Part shown: in pieces, positions 7,177 through 14,416 of the stretch
Position numbering within the stretch: the stretch's first letter is position 1
Layout of the letters: every line of letters begins with the position of its first letter
Origin: Sulfurimonas sp.
GTDB lineage: Bacteria > Campylobacterota > Campylobacteria > Campylobacterales > Sulfurimonadaceae
Assembly: GCA_027011725.1 (NCBI GenBank)
Contig: JALUZQ010000277.1
Span: forward strand, 1 to 15,361
Direction: 5' to 3'
DNA: 15,361 nt
Notes under the pieces: generated by a model
The model's database searches: none
What the model was told of the DNA's origin: nothing
The model's input: only the letters and a program-made list of their open reading frames with translations
Translations under genes and position numbers: made by a program

Positions 7177-8376
7177 TTAGTGAAGATCTGCGTTTAGTTT
7201 GATCTCTCTTGTTGAGCGAGAAGCTGTGATTTCACCTGTGAGAGAGTTTTGTCTGTAGTGGATGCCATAAAGACCTGCAAGTTGTTTTCCTTTGAAAACT
7301 TCGCCTTCCATTTTCATGTTTGTGTTTACTTCCATGATTTTTTTGAGCTCTTCTGGGTAGATGGCAATTTTTGTTCCCTCTAAAATAGCAAGTCCTGCAT
7401 CGATGATACAGCCATCACCTAAAGGAATACCACAAACAGAGTTTGCACCTAAAAGACAGTTTTTCCCAACTGAGATAGGGTTACCATCAGTTCCTGAGAG
7501 TACACCAAGAATAGAAGCACCACCACCAACGTCTGAGCCGTCACCAACAATAGCAGAAGAGCTGATACGCCCCTCAACCATACTCACGCCTGTTGTTCCT
7601 GCGTTGAAGTTGATGTATGAAGCACCCGGCATTACTGTAGTACCAGCTGCGAGTTGCGCACCAAAACGAACTTTACTTGTATCTAAAATACGAGTGTTGT
7701 CTGCTGGAATGATGTGTTGTAAAAATCTTGGGAATTTATCTACAAAGTCGATGTGTGGGAACTCGTTTGCAAGTTTGAGTTCTATTTCAAATTCACGAAG
7801 ATACTCAAGCTCTATGGGCTGGCCATTTGACCATGCAACATTTGGAAGTGCGCCAAACGCACCGTTTAGATTGATTTCACGAAGACCTACTTTTGCAAGA
7901 GAGATTGCATAAAGTTTCAGGTACGTAGCTTCTACAGATTCTAACGGTGCATCTTCAAAAATGAAACATACTTTGAACTCACCCTCTAAAGAACCGTTGT
8001 TGATGATTTGAGAGTAGAGTGCTGAGACTACTTGGATGTTCTTATGTGCATCGCCATGTGCTTCGTCTGAGTAAGGTGTAAATGCGTTAAGACAATCTTT
8101 TAAGAACTGTAGGTTGATGTTACATACGACTTCATTTTGAGAAAAATCTACCTCTACGCCTTGCTCTTGAAGCGCACGGATAAAAATAGCCGCACTACCG
8201 AAGTTCTCATCCCAGTTTACTACAGGATATGTCGCTTGAAGTGATTTGTCTACATTTAACTGACCTAGATCGACTCTGGCAATACCAAAAGCTAAAGGGT
8301 CTTTGTAGTTTGGTGTTGTTGTTTTAATATCTTCTATAAGTGCTTTAAAAGCATCTGTTGTTTCGATGATTTGCAT
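7177..8376 (-). CDS. dapD: 2,3,4,5-tetrahydropyridine-2,6-dicarboxylate N-succinyltransferase
   Basis: DapD transfers a succinyl group from succinyl-CoA to tetrahydrodipicolinate in the succinylase branch of diaminopimelate and lysine synthesis. The 399-residue protein has an alpha/beta N-terminal part (1 to about 230). A left-handed beta-helix of hexapeptide repeats follows, recognisable from MPGASYINFNAGT, VEGRISSSAIVGDGSDVGGG and VGKNCLLGANSVCGIPLGDGC. This is the longer DapD type seen in Campylobacterota and, in related form, Actinobacteria, rather than the short 275-residue E. coli type. I placed the start at ATG 8376 (MQIIETTDAF), preceded by AAGCGAG. A longer open frame to 8457 would run through the promoter and encode an implausible hydrophobic leader. 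The gene is followed by an inverted repeat and then the signalling operon. It has no other lysine-pathway gene beside it. Confidence 0.95.
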   Translation of the reverse strand: MQIIETTDAFKALIEDIKTTTPNYKDPLAFGIARVDLGQLNVDKSLQATYPVVNWDENFGSAAIFIRALQEQGVEVDFSQNEVVCNINLQFLKDCLNAFTPYSDEAHGDAHKNIQVVSALYSQIINNGSLEGEFKVCFIFEDAPLESVEATYLKLYAISLAKVGLREINLNGAFGALPNVAWSNGQPIELEYLREFEIELKLANEFPHIDFVDKFPRFLQHIIPADNTRILDTSKVRFGAQLAAGTTVMPGASYINFNAGTTGVSMVEGRISSSAIVGDGSDVGGGASILGVLSGTDGNPISVGKNCLLGANSVCGIPLGDGCIIDAGLAILEGTKIAIYPEELKKIMEVNTNMKMEGEVFKGKQLAGLYGIHYRQNSLTGEITASRSTREIKLNADLH

Positions 8377-8406
8377 TGAATTCTCGCTTAAGTAATTTTG
8401 TGTGCA

Positions 8407-8412
8407 ATTATA
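8407..8412 (-). promoter_or_regulatory. -10 box of the dapD promoter
   Basis: A consensus TATAAT lies on the minus strand 30 bases before the dapD ATG, preceded by a T-rich tract (GGAGTTTTTAAG). Campylobacterota housekeeping promoters typically have this pattern, with periodic T-rich sequence in place of a -35 box. A start of transcription near 8400 would give a leader of about 25 bases. Confidence 0.6.
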
Positions 8413-8439
8413 CTTAAAAACTCCTAATAAGATTTTAAG

Positions 8440-8445
8440 TACAAT
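8440..8445 (+). promoter_or_regulatory. Possible -10 box of the ankyrin-repeat gene
   Basis: TACAAT stands 27 bases before the ATG at 8473 and would give a short leader. TAAAAT at 8448-8453 is an alternative. No -35 is evident. The region is shared with the divergent dapD promoter. Confidence 0.3.
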
Positions 8446-8472
8446 GATAAAATACAAATTAAAGAATAGATT

Positions 8473-8976
8473 ATGAATAAATGGCTTGAACTTTTAAAAA
8501 ATGATGATTACCTCGGTATTAAAAAATACATCAAATCGGGTGGTGATTTGAGTGAGACGAATGAGGCAGGGGAGTCGGTACTTGCCTGTGCTTTGCGTGC
8601 ACAGTGTGACATGGAGACACTTATGCTGCTCATAGAGAGCGGTGCAGATATATTTGACTTCGATGATGAGGGTGTGAGTGTTTTTGATATGGCTGTGACC
8701 TATGATAACAAAGAGATGGTACGCTACCTTATAGAGCAGGGAAAAGATATCAATGAGACAACACGTAAAAGCAGGTTTACAGCTTTAATGGCTGCGGCGT
8801 GTTACGGGCGTGTAGAAATAGCAAAAATACTGATAGAGCATGGAGCAGATCAGGAGGCGAAGGATTCAAAGGGATTTACGGCTGTGGACTTTGCCAGAAA
8901 AATGAATAAAAAGAGCATTCTCGAACTCTTTGAGTATGATGAGAATGCCCCTAAAAATACTGCGTACGCACGATAA
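8473..8976 (+). CDS. Small ankyrin-repeat protein
   Basis: This 167-residue protein has no signal peptide or membrane segment, so it is probably cytoplasmic. About four ankyrin units of roughly 33 residues are visible: a degenerate N-terminal unit (about 1-30), then units beginning near E31, D65, F102 and G134. Typical signatures are LLIESGAD (52-59), YLIEQGKDIN (85-94), TALMAAACYGRVEIAKILIEHGAD (103-126) and GFTAVDFARK (134-143). Ankyrin repeats bind other proteins, and the partner cannot be guessed from sequence. The ATG is preceded by a weak AAAGAATAG ribosome-binding site. The gene is divergent from dapD (96-base gap) and ends three bases before the convergent small gene, leaving no room for a separate terminator. 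Confidence 0.9.
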   Translation: MNKWLELLKNDDYLGIKKYIKSGGDLSETNEAGESVLACALRAQCDMETLMLLIESGADIFDFDDEGVSVFDMAVTYDNKEMVRYLIEQGKDINETTRKSRFTALMAAACYGRVEIAKILIEHGADQEAKDSKGFTAVDFARKMNKKSILELFEYDENAPKNTAYAR

Positions 8977-8979
8977 GGT

Positions 8980-9171
8980 TTAGTCGAAAAACTTACCCTG
9001 TTTGGAGTGGTCTAACGGTTTGCGCTTCTCTTTGGCAAGCCAATCTTGCAAGAGTGACTCTACGACTTTGCTGAGGCTCATTTTGTAGCGCGACCTGGAA
9101 TATTTCATAGCATCATCCCATGTTGCTTTGTCTATTAAAAGACTTCTTGTAACTTCATCTTTTGGTTTCAA
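8980..9171 (-). CDS. 63-residue protein resembling ribbon-helix-helix DNA-binding proteins
   Basis: I do not recognise a specific family. The arrangement is a short strand (TRSLLID, about 8-14), a helix (ATWDDAMKYSRSR, about 16-28), a turn with MSLS, and a second helix (LSKVVESLLQDWLAKE, about 33-48). It resembles the Arc/CopG ribbon-helix-helix fold, in which the strand contacts DNA as a dimer. The tail (49-63) is basic then polar. The only usable start is TTG at 9171, preceded by AAAGAAGAAACAG, and an in-frame stop just upstream blocks a longer form. No toxin gene is adjacent: the downstream neighbour is the ankyrin-repeat gene on the other strand, and upstream is the MoaB/CinA-like gene. 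It could be a regulator, a lone antitoxin-like protein, or something unrelated. Confidence 0.65.
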   Translation of the reverse strand: MKPKDEVTRSLLIDKATWDDAMKYSRSRYKMSLSKVVESLLQDWLAKEKRKPLDHSKQGKFFD

Positions 9172-9212
9172 CTGTTTCTTCTTTCATATATGATTTTCAG
9201 GCTTTAAAAGCA

Positions 9213-9218
9213 ATAATA
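9213..9218 (-). promoter_or_regulatory. Possible -10 box for the small ribbon-helix-helix-like gene
   Basis: The minus strand reads TATTAT in the 66-base gap between the MoaB/CinA-like gene and the small gene, about 42 bases before the TTG start. It would allow separate transcription, although read-through from the upstream gene is equally possible. Confidence 0.25.
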
Positions 9219-9237
9219 GTTCCATAAAAGAGCTGTT

Positions 9238-9969
9238 TCATAGTACTTCATAGGGAATGTTTTTCTCCTTGAGTGCATCTTCAAAGAGTTGAAAATAGCT
9301 TGAAACTTCTTCTTCATTTTCCCCTGCGAGTGAGAACTCTACATTTGGTTTGTTCTGTATAAAAATAGGTAAAGATGAGAGTTCAATATGTGAGGGCACT
9401 TTTTGCATTGTTGAAATAAGAGTGTTCTCACTTGTTTTAGCTTTGAGTGTTTTACGGTGCTTCTTTTTTGAGTGAGAGAAGTTTTTCTCTATGGCAGCTT
9501 GTAGCATCGGATGTGCCATTGATGGAAAACCGGGAACGAAAAAGAAGCGATTATCGAGAGCAAAACCTGACATATTGTTTACAGGGTTGTGCAAAAGGGC
9601 TGCGTTTGGGGGAAGGTCCGCCATATGAATACGGTGTGGATAGGCTTCATCGCCGAACTTCTCTATGATGTCTTGCTTAAAGCGTTCATGGGTCACGACT
9701 TTTGCATCTCGAAAGACCTCTGCAGCGATTTCACGTGTCAAATCATCAGGTGTAGAGCCGATACCGCCAAAAGAGAACATCACTGCGTTTGGATCTTCTT
9801 TTATCATACGATAGGTACGTCTCATAAGCTCTTTATCATCTTTTATCACAAAAGAAGCGAAGAGTTCATGCCTATACTTTTGCAGCTCTGCTTGTAGAAA
9901 TGAGAAATGCTTGTCAACTCTGCGTCCATTGAGTATTTCTGTGCCAATTATTACTGCATAAAAATTCAT
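9238..9969 (-). CDS. Stand-alone MoaB/MogA/CinA-N-type (molybdopterin-binding-like) domain protein
   Basis: This 243-residue cytoplasmic protein begins with the fold shared by MoaB, MogA and the N-terminal half of CinA. The opening strand is YAVIIGTEILNGRRVD (4-19), and the family signature appears as FGGIGSTPDDLTRE (67-80). PPNAALLHNPV and FFFVPGFPSM (142-151) match the CinA-type pattern of a nucleotide or pterin pocket. A C-terminal part (about 165-243) has a basic linker (HSKKKHRKTLKAK), then an alpha/beta segment as found in longer CinA N-terminal homologues. The C-terminal CinA deamidase domain is absent. Genome annotations often call such proteins competence/damage-inducible protein A, but neither a competence role nor molybdenum-cofactor synthesis can be concluded here, as no moa or moe genes are nearby. 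ATG 9969 follows AAGAGTGA. Confidence 0.85.
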   Translation of the reverse strand: MNFYAVIIGTEILNGRRVDKHFSFLQAELQKYRHELFASFVIKDDKELMRRTYRMIKEDPNAVMFSFGGIGSTPDDLTREIAAEVFRDAKVVTHERFKQDIIEKFGDEAYPHRIHMADLPPNAALLHNPVNNMSGFALDNRFFFVPGFPSMAHPMLQAAIEKNFSHSKKKHRKTLKAKTSENTLISTMQKVPSHIELSSLPIFIQNKPNVEFSLAGENEEEVSSYFQLFEDALKEKNIPYEVL

Positions 9970-9990
9970 AAGTCACTCTTTTTTATTTTA

Positions 9991-9996
9991 ATTATA
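9991..9996 (-). promoter_or_regulatory. -10 box for the MoaB/CinA-like gene
   Basis: TATAAT on the minus strand lies 21 bases before the ATG at 9969. It sits almost against the candidate -10 of the divergent gene pair (9998-10003), so the two promoters would compete for polymerase. Confidence 0.45.
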
Positions 9997-9997
9997 G

Positions 9998-10003
9998 TAT
10001 TAT
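9998..10003 (+). promoter_or_regulatory. Possible -10 box for the acidic protein-adk unit
   Basis: TATTAT is followed 29 bases later by the ATG at 10033. A T-rich stretch (about 9979-9990) lies upstream, as usual for promoters in this phylum. No -35 hexamer is clear. Confidence 0.4.
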
Positions 10004-10032
10004 TGCATAAATATTTTACAAAGGCAGATAAT

Positions 10033-10326
10033 ATGTCGCAAATAGCAAAACTAGAAGAGTTACTGACAAAAAGTGTTATTCCTGACATCAAAGACAGACT
10101 CGATGAGATCTTTGAAGAGATAGCAGGAAACAAAGAGGCAACAGAAGATGCAAAAGAGGAGATCGAAGAGCTTCGTGAATTTAAAGCTGATCTTGAAGAT
10201 GTTTTAGAAGACATTAAAAATGGTGATATGGATGAAGAAGAGGCAAAAGAGCTTGTCGATGACATCTTAACAGCGCAAGAGGGCAATGAAGAAGAAGATT
10301 TTGGATTTAAAGAAGAAGAGAAGTAA
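10033..10326 (+). CDS. 97-residue highly acidic helical protein
   Basis: I do not recognise a characterised family. The protein is dominated by Glu and Asp (more than a third of residues), with repeated acidic clusters such as EDAKEEIEELREF and MDEEEAKELVDD, and a tail EEEDFGFKEEEK. There is almost no aromatic content before the end, and no signal peptide or membrane segment. Heptad-like spacing of Leu/Ile (KLEELL, IKDRLDEIFEEI, LEDVLEDI) suggests an alpha-helical or coiled-coil fold. Its pI should be very low. ATG 10033 is preceded by AAAGG. A longer frame from 9907 would run through the promoter and give an unlikely leader. It is 9 bases upstream of the long-form adenylate kinase gene and surely cotranscribed, so a shared physiological context is plausible but unproven. 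It might act as a chaperone-like or nucleic-acid-mimic protein, but nothing here shows this. Confidence 0.85.
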   Translation: MSQIAKLEELLTKSVIPDIKDRLDEIFEEIAGNKEATEDAKEEIEELREFKADLEDVLEDIKNGDMDEEEAKELVDDILTAQEGNEEEDFGFKEEEK

Positions 10327-10986
<660 letters not shown>

Positions 10987-10996
10987 TAGTAGAATG

Positions 10997-11026
10997 AATG
11001 GAACTGCGTTTAAACGCAGCTTCATT
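10997..11026. terminator. Hairpin with 16-bp palindrome between convergent adenylate kinase genes; probable bidirectional terminator
   Basis: The core CTGCGTTTAAACGCAG (11004-11019) is perfectly self-complementary. After one A/C mismatch the arms continue pairing: AATGGA (10997-11002) with TTCATT (11021-11026), including one G-T pair. It lies wholly in the 49-base gap between two convergent stops, where a shared terminator is expected. Neither flank has a proper T run, so it may terminate inefficiently or act by RNA end protection. Confidence 0.55.
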
Positions 11027-11035
11027 GTATGAAAG

Positions 11036-11605
11036 TTAAATTTTAGAGTTTATGAAACTCTGCATCTCAGAGACTATTTGTTCAATAGTCCCCTCACCAG
11101 AAATCACTTTTAAAAGACCTTTTTTTGTATAGAAATCTCTAATAGCAGCCAAAGGTTCAAGATAGACGCGCATACGGTTGTTAAAAACTTCATTGTTATC
11201 ATCTGCACCACGGGCACGACCAAGAACACGCTCTCTAGCAGTCTCTTCACTTACCTCTACTTCGATGACTGAAACAAGCTCAATATCATCATGATTTTGC
11301 AAGTATTTGTCAAGTTCCATCATCTGCTCGATACTACGAGGATACCCATCAATAACGACAACATCTGTTTTTGCAGAGGCAATGGCACTTGTAATGGTCT
11401 CTATAACAATCTCTATAGGAACGATTTCACCTTTTGAAATGTACTTGTCTATCTCTTGACCACGTTTACTGCCTGATGCAACTTCTGCACGAAGCATATC
11501 ACCTGTAGAGAAGTGAGAGATATTTTCATTGTTTTGAGCGATAAGTTCAGCATCGGTCGTTTTACCGGAGCCGGGAGCTCCGATGATGAGAAATAACTTT
11601 TTCAT
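11036..11605 (-). CDS. adk: Adenylate kinase, short form (aspS-linked)
   Basis: This is a 189-residue cytoplasmic nucleoside monophosphate kinase. It has the P-loop GAPGSGKTT (9-17), [11 protein letters not shown] (32-42), DGYPRS (86-91) and a short lid region ([16 protein letters not shown], 129-144) in place of the long LID. Its size and its position directly after aspS match the adk of Helicobacter and Campylobacter as I recall them (adk follows aspS in both). It should interconvert ATP, AMP and ADP. Its ATG shares one base with the aspS stop (TAATG), implying translational coupling. It ends convergent with a long-form adenylate kinase, so the organism seems to carry two. I am confident of the kinase family. 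Substrate preference (AMP versus UMP/CMP or others) cannot be read from the sequence. Confidence 0.93.
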   Translation of the reverse strand: MKKLFLIIGAPGSGKTTDAELIAQNNENISHFSTGDMLRAEVASGSKRGQEIDKYISKGEIVPIEIVIETITSAIASAKTDVVVIDGYPRSIEQMMELDKYLQNHDDIELVSVIEVEVSEETARERVLGRARGADDNNEVFNNRMRVYLEPLAAIRDFYTKKGLLKVISGEGTIEQIVSEMQSFINSKI

Positions 11606-13362
11606 TACGCTTTTACTTGTTCACGCAGTCTGATGTGGAGATCGCGAAGCTGTGCATTGTCAACTTCTGATGGTGCATCCGTAAGTACACAAGAGGCTTT
11701 TTGTGTTTTAGGAAAAGCAATGACATCACGGATACTAGATTTTTTAGAGATAAGCATCATAAGTCTGTCAAAGCCAATAGCAAAACCACCATGTGGCGGC
11801 GCACCGAATTTAAGAGCATCAAGTAAGAAGCCAAATTTCTCTTGAGCCTCTTCCTCTTCAATACCAAGAAGTTTAAATATCTCCTCTTGTACCTCTTCTT
11901 TATGAATACGGATAGACCCGCCACCAAGTTCAGTACCATTTAAAACGATGTCGTAAGCAATTGATTCTATCTCTTCTACATCATCTTTATCTGTATCTTT
12001 TGGTTGTGTAAATGGATGGTGAAGTGCTTTTACGCGACCATCTTCCACTTCAAACATTGGAAAGTCAACAACCCATACAAACTCATAGGCATTTTCATCG
12101 ACAAGGTTCATCTTTTCATGCTCTGCTATGAAGTTTCTAAAGCGACCCATATAGTCCCACACCACTTTTTTCTCACCGGCACCGAAGAATACGACATCGC
12201 CGACTTGCATATCAAGTCTCTCTGTAAGTAGATTGATGTCATCTTCTGTGAAGAATTTGATAAGCGGACCTTTAAGACCATCCTCTTTCATTTGGAAGTA
12301 TCCAAGACCTTGTGCACCAAATTTACGTACGAAATCTTCAAAACCTTTCATTTCACGTTTTGAAAATACTAAGTCAGCCCCCGGAACTTTCAGTGCTTTT
12401 ATACGGTTTTTATGTGGTTGTTGCGCAATTTTAGAGAAGATCTCATTGTCACATCTCTCAAAAATGTCAATAACATCGACCATCTCAAGACCATAACGAA
12501 GGTCTGGTTTGTCTGAGCCATATTTTTCCATCGCTTCTTTATAAGTAATACGGTTAAATGGTGGTTTAATATCAATGCCACACGCTTTAAACATACCCTC
12601 TAGTAGATCTTCTGCTACTTTTATGACATCCTCTTGGTTACAAAAACTCATCTCGACATCTATTTGAGTAAATTCAGGTTGTCTATCCGCACGTAGATCT
12701 TCATCACGGAAACATTTCGCGATTTGGAAATATCTGTCAAATCCTCCGACCATTAAAAGCTGTTTGAAAAGCTGTGGTGATTGTGGAAGTGCGTAGAACT
12801 CTCCATTGTGTACACGAGATGGTACAAGGTAGTCTCTTGCTCCCTCTGGAGTAGATTTTGTAAGAATCGGTGTCTCAACTTCTAAGAAACCGTTTGCATC
12901 AAGTACGTTTCTTGCTGCAATCGCTGCTTTTGAACGAAGACGGAATACTTCATACATATCAGGGTCACGAAGCTCCAAGTAACGGTACTTTAAGCGAGTC
13001 TCTTCACCAACATTTTTGTCACCAATGACAAAAGGAACCGGTGCAGATTTGTTCTCGATGATAAGCTCATCTACTACGATCTCAATAGCACCTGTCTTTA
13101 GACGTGGATTTGTAAGACCTTCTCCACGAAGACGTACCTTTCCTTTTGCAATGAGTACATACTCATCACGCACATTGTTTGCCACCTTATGCGCCTCTTG
13201 AGAGTCTGCAGGGTCACAAGTGAGCTGGATCAAACCAGTTTTGTCACGTAAATCTATGAAAATAATTCCACCGTGGTCACGATAGTTATTCGCCCAACCG
13301 GTGAGAACGACATCTTCTCCAACATTTGTTTCATTTAAATCTGTACAGTAATGAGTTCTCAA
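11605..13362 (-). CDS. aspS: Aspartyl-tRNA synthetase (possibly nondiscriminating Asp/Asn)
   Basis: It charges tRNA-Asp with aspartate. The 585-residue protein has the bacterial class IIb layout. An N-terminal OB-fold anticodon-binding domain (about 1-105) is followed by the catalytic core with motif 1/2 elements [20 protein letters not shown] and [22 protein letters not shown] insertion domain (about 285-410) comes next, then motif 3 [13 protein letters not shown] place the start at TTG 13362 ([11 protein letters not shown]), which follows AGGACTC. A longer frame to 13422 would cross the TATAAT promoter. His30 in YRDHGG is the residue type found at this place in nondiscriminating AspRS of Pseudomonas, whereas E. 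coli has Leu. This fits a phylum that often makes Asn-tRNA and Gln-tRNA by GatCAB amidation. That is inference, as no gat genes are in view. The short adk is translationally coupled downstream. Confidence 0.96.
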   Translation of the reverse strand: MRTHYCTDLNETNVGEDVVLTGWANNYRDHGGIIFIDLRDKTGLIQLTCDPADSQEAHKVANNVRDEYVLIAKGKVRLRGEGLTNPRLKTGAIEIVVDELIIENKSAPVPFVIGDKNVGEETRLKYRYLELRDPDMYEVFRLRSKAAIAARNVLDANGFLEVETPILTKSTPEGARDYLVPSRVHNGEFYALPQSPQLFKQLLMVGGFDRYFQIAKCFRDEDLRADRQPEFTQIDVEMSFCNQEDVIKVAEDLLEGMFKACGIDIKPPFNRITYKEAMEKYGSDKPDLRYGLEMVDVIDIFERCDNEIFSKIAQQPHKNRIKALKVPGADLVFSKREMKGFEDFVRKFGAQGLGYFQMKEDGLKGPLIKFFTEDDINLLTERLDMQVGDVVFFGAGEKKVVWDYMGRFRNFIAEHEKMNLVDENAYEFVWVVDFPMFEVEDGRVKALHHPFTQPKDTDKDDVEEIESIAYDIVLNGTELGGGSIRIHKEEVQEEIFKLLGIEEEEAQEKFGFLLDALKFGAPPHGGFAIGFDRLMMLISKKSSIRDVIAFPKTQKASCVLTDAPSEVDNAQLRDLHIRLREQVKA

Positions 13363-13393
13363 AATATAGAGTCCTATATAAATAATTTTCGCG

Positions 13394-13399
13394 ATTATA
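13394..13399 (-). promoter_or_regulatory. -10 box of the aspS promoter
   Basis: TATAAT on the minus strand lies 31 bases before the TTG start of aspS. It supports that start over the longer open frame. It is only 11 bases from the nadK -10 box on the opposite strand. Confidence 0.55.
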
Positions 13400-13410
13400 C
13401 CTAAATATAG

Positions 13411-13416
13411 TATAAT
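13411..13416 (+). promoter_or_regulatory. -10 box of the nadK promoter
   Basis: TATAAT (in TATAGTATAATTGAC) lies 29 bases before the TTG start of nadK. With the aspS -10 so close on the other strand, RNA polymerase footprints would overlap and the two promoters probably exclude each other. Confidence 0.55.
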
Positions 13417-13445
13417 TGACAAAATTATTCACTAAATGAGCAGAC

Positions 13446-14300
13446 TTGAAAGCAAAAACAATACAAAAGGTAGGTGTGGTTTTACGCCCCTCGACACCTG
13501 AACTCAAAGAACATTACTACACTTTAGAAAAGATCTTTAACAAGCATGGCATAGAAGTGCTTTTAGACAGTATAAGCGGCGGTATGATAGGTGTGATGGG
13601 CATGGAATTTGATATATTATGTGAGAATTCTGATGCTATTGTAACGCTTGGAGGTGACGGTACGCTCATCTCCGCTGTGCGTCGCTCTTTTAAGTATGAC
13701 ATTCCTATTTTTGGTGTCTATGCCGGTTCATTAGGATTTTTGGCAGATATAAACTTCGATGAACTTGACAGCTTTGTCGCCAAGCTTGTAGCAGGGCAGT
13801 ACAGAGTGGATGAGAGAGCTATTTTAGAAGCAACATTTAAACAAAATGGAAAAGATGTCAACATTTACGCTTTTAATGACATTGTTTTAACACGTCCCTC
13901 TGTTTCAAATATGATACACATAGAGACGCTCGTAGATTCAAAAGCCTTTAACACCTACTATGGTGATGGTGTCATAGTCTCAACTCCAACAGGTTCAACA
14001 GCATACAACCTCTCAGCCGGTGGCCCTGTTTTGTTTCCTTTGACAAATGTTTTTGCACTTACTCCCATCTGTCCACATTCACTCACCCAAAGACCTGTGG
14101 TATTACCCGGAGAGTTTTCCATAGAGATGAAAACACCGCAAGATAAAGCACTGGTTATCATAGATGGACAAGACAAACATGAACTCAATATTTCCGAGAG
14201 TATACATATACAATTAGCGGAAAAAAAGGTCAAACTGATTCATAGAGATGAGTTTAACTATTTTGATGTACTCAAAGAAAAACTTAATTGGGGTGAGTAA
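13446..14300 (+). CDS. nadK: NAD kinase
   Basis: It phosphorylates NAD+ to NADP+ in the cytoplasm, using ATP or polyphosphate depending on the family member. The 284-residue protein has the hallmark LGGDGT (68-73, catalytic D71), the NAD-site AFNDIVLTRP (142-151), and YGDGVIVSTPTGSTAYNLSAGGP (172-194). It continues with the LTPICPHSLTQRPVVLP region (205-221) and VIIDGQ (237-242) of the C-terminal domain. Length is normal for the family. The start is TTG at 13446 after ATGAGCAG; no in-frame ATG or GTG lies close by, and the ATG at 13436 is in another frame. It is divergent from aspS. In Campylobacter jejuni, as I recall, recN follows this gene. Here a putative lipoprotein gene follows instead after a 116-base gap with its own promoter. 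Confidence 0.96.
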   Translation: MKAKTIQKVGVVLRPSTPELKEHYYTLEKIFNKHGIEVLLDSISGGMIGVMGMEFDILCENSDAIVTLGGDGTLISAVRRSFKYDIPIFGVYAGSLGFLADINFDELDSFVAKLVAGQYRVDERAILEATFKQNGKDVNIYAFNDIVLTRPSVSNMIHIETLVDSKAFNTYYGDGVIVSTPTGSTAYNLSAGGPVLFPLTNVFALTPICPHSLTQRPVVLPGEFSIEMKTPQDKALVIIDGQDKHELNISESIHIQLAEKKVKLIHRDEFNYFDVLKEKLNWGE

Positions 14301-14360
14301 AATCGTAACATAAATATTTTTCATTTTAAGCTATGATAACATTTATTGTTTTTATAAGTG

Positions 14361-14366
14361 TATAAT
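14361..14366 (+). promoter_or_regulatory. -10 box for the putative lipoprotein gene
   Basis: TATAAT in AAGTGTATAATGCTAT sits in the 116-base gap after nadK, with T-rich sequence upstream (TTATTGTTTTTATAAG). It gives a leader of about 40 bases that contains a small hairpin. Confidence 0.55.
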
Positions 14367-14380
14367 GCTATAAAAGAAGT

Positions 14381-14400
14381 TTTGTCTTTTACAGGACAAA
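14381..14400 (+). other. Small hairpin in the leader of the putative lipoprotein mRNA
   Basis: TTTGTC (14381-14386) pairs with GACAAA (14395-14400) around an 8-base loop. It ends four bases before the AAGG ribosome-binding site (14405-14408). It may stabilise the 5' end or affect translation; the stem is short and AT-rich, so this may be chance. Confidence 0.3.
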
Positions 14401-14416
14401 GAAAAAGGTAGCCAAA

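Noticed and set aside
7361..7912. Plus-strand open frame of 183 codons inside dapD
   Set aside because: It lies wholly opposite a well-conserved enzyme, has Pro/Ser-rich low-complexity composition and no ribosome-binding site.
8377..8457. N-terminal extension of dapD
   Set aside because: It overlaps the consensus -10 box, and the family begins near MQII. ATG 8376 has a suitable site upstream.
8915..8948. Inverted repeat GCATTCTC/GAGAATGC as a terminator for the ankyrin gene
   Set aside because: It lies inside the coding sequence with an 18-base loop and no T run after it, so chance or coding constraint is as likely.
9907..10032. Longer start for the acidic protein
   Set aside because: The added 42 residues are hydrophobic, unlike the rest, overlap the divergent gene and run through the promoter region.
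13363..13422. N-terminal extension of aspS in the same frame
   Set aside because: It would encode a hydrophobic leader not found in AspRS and contains the TATAAT promoter. The TTG at 13362 has a good ribosome-binding site and gives the usual N-terminus.
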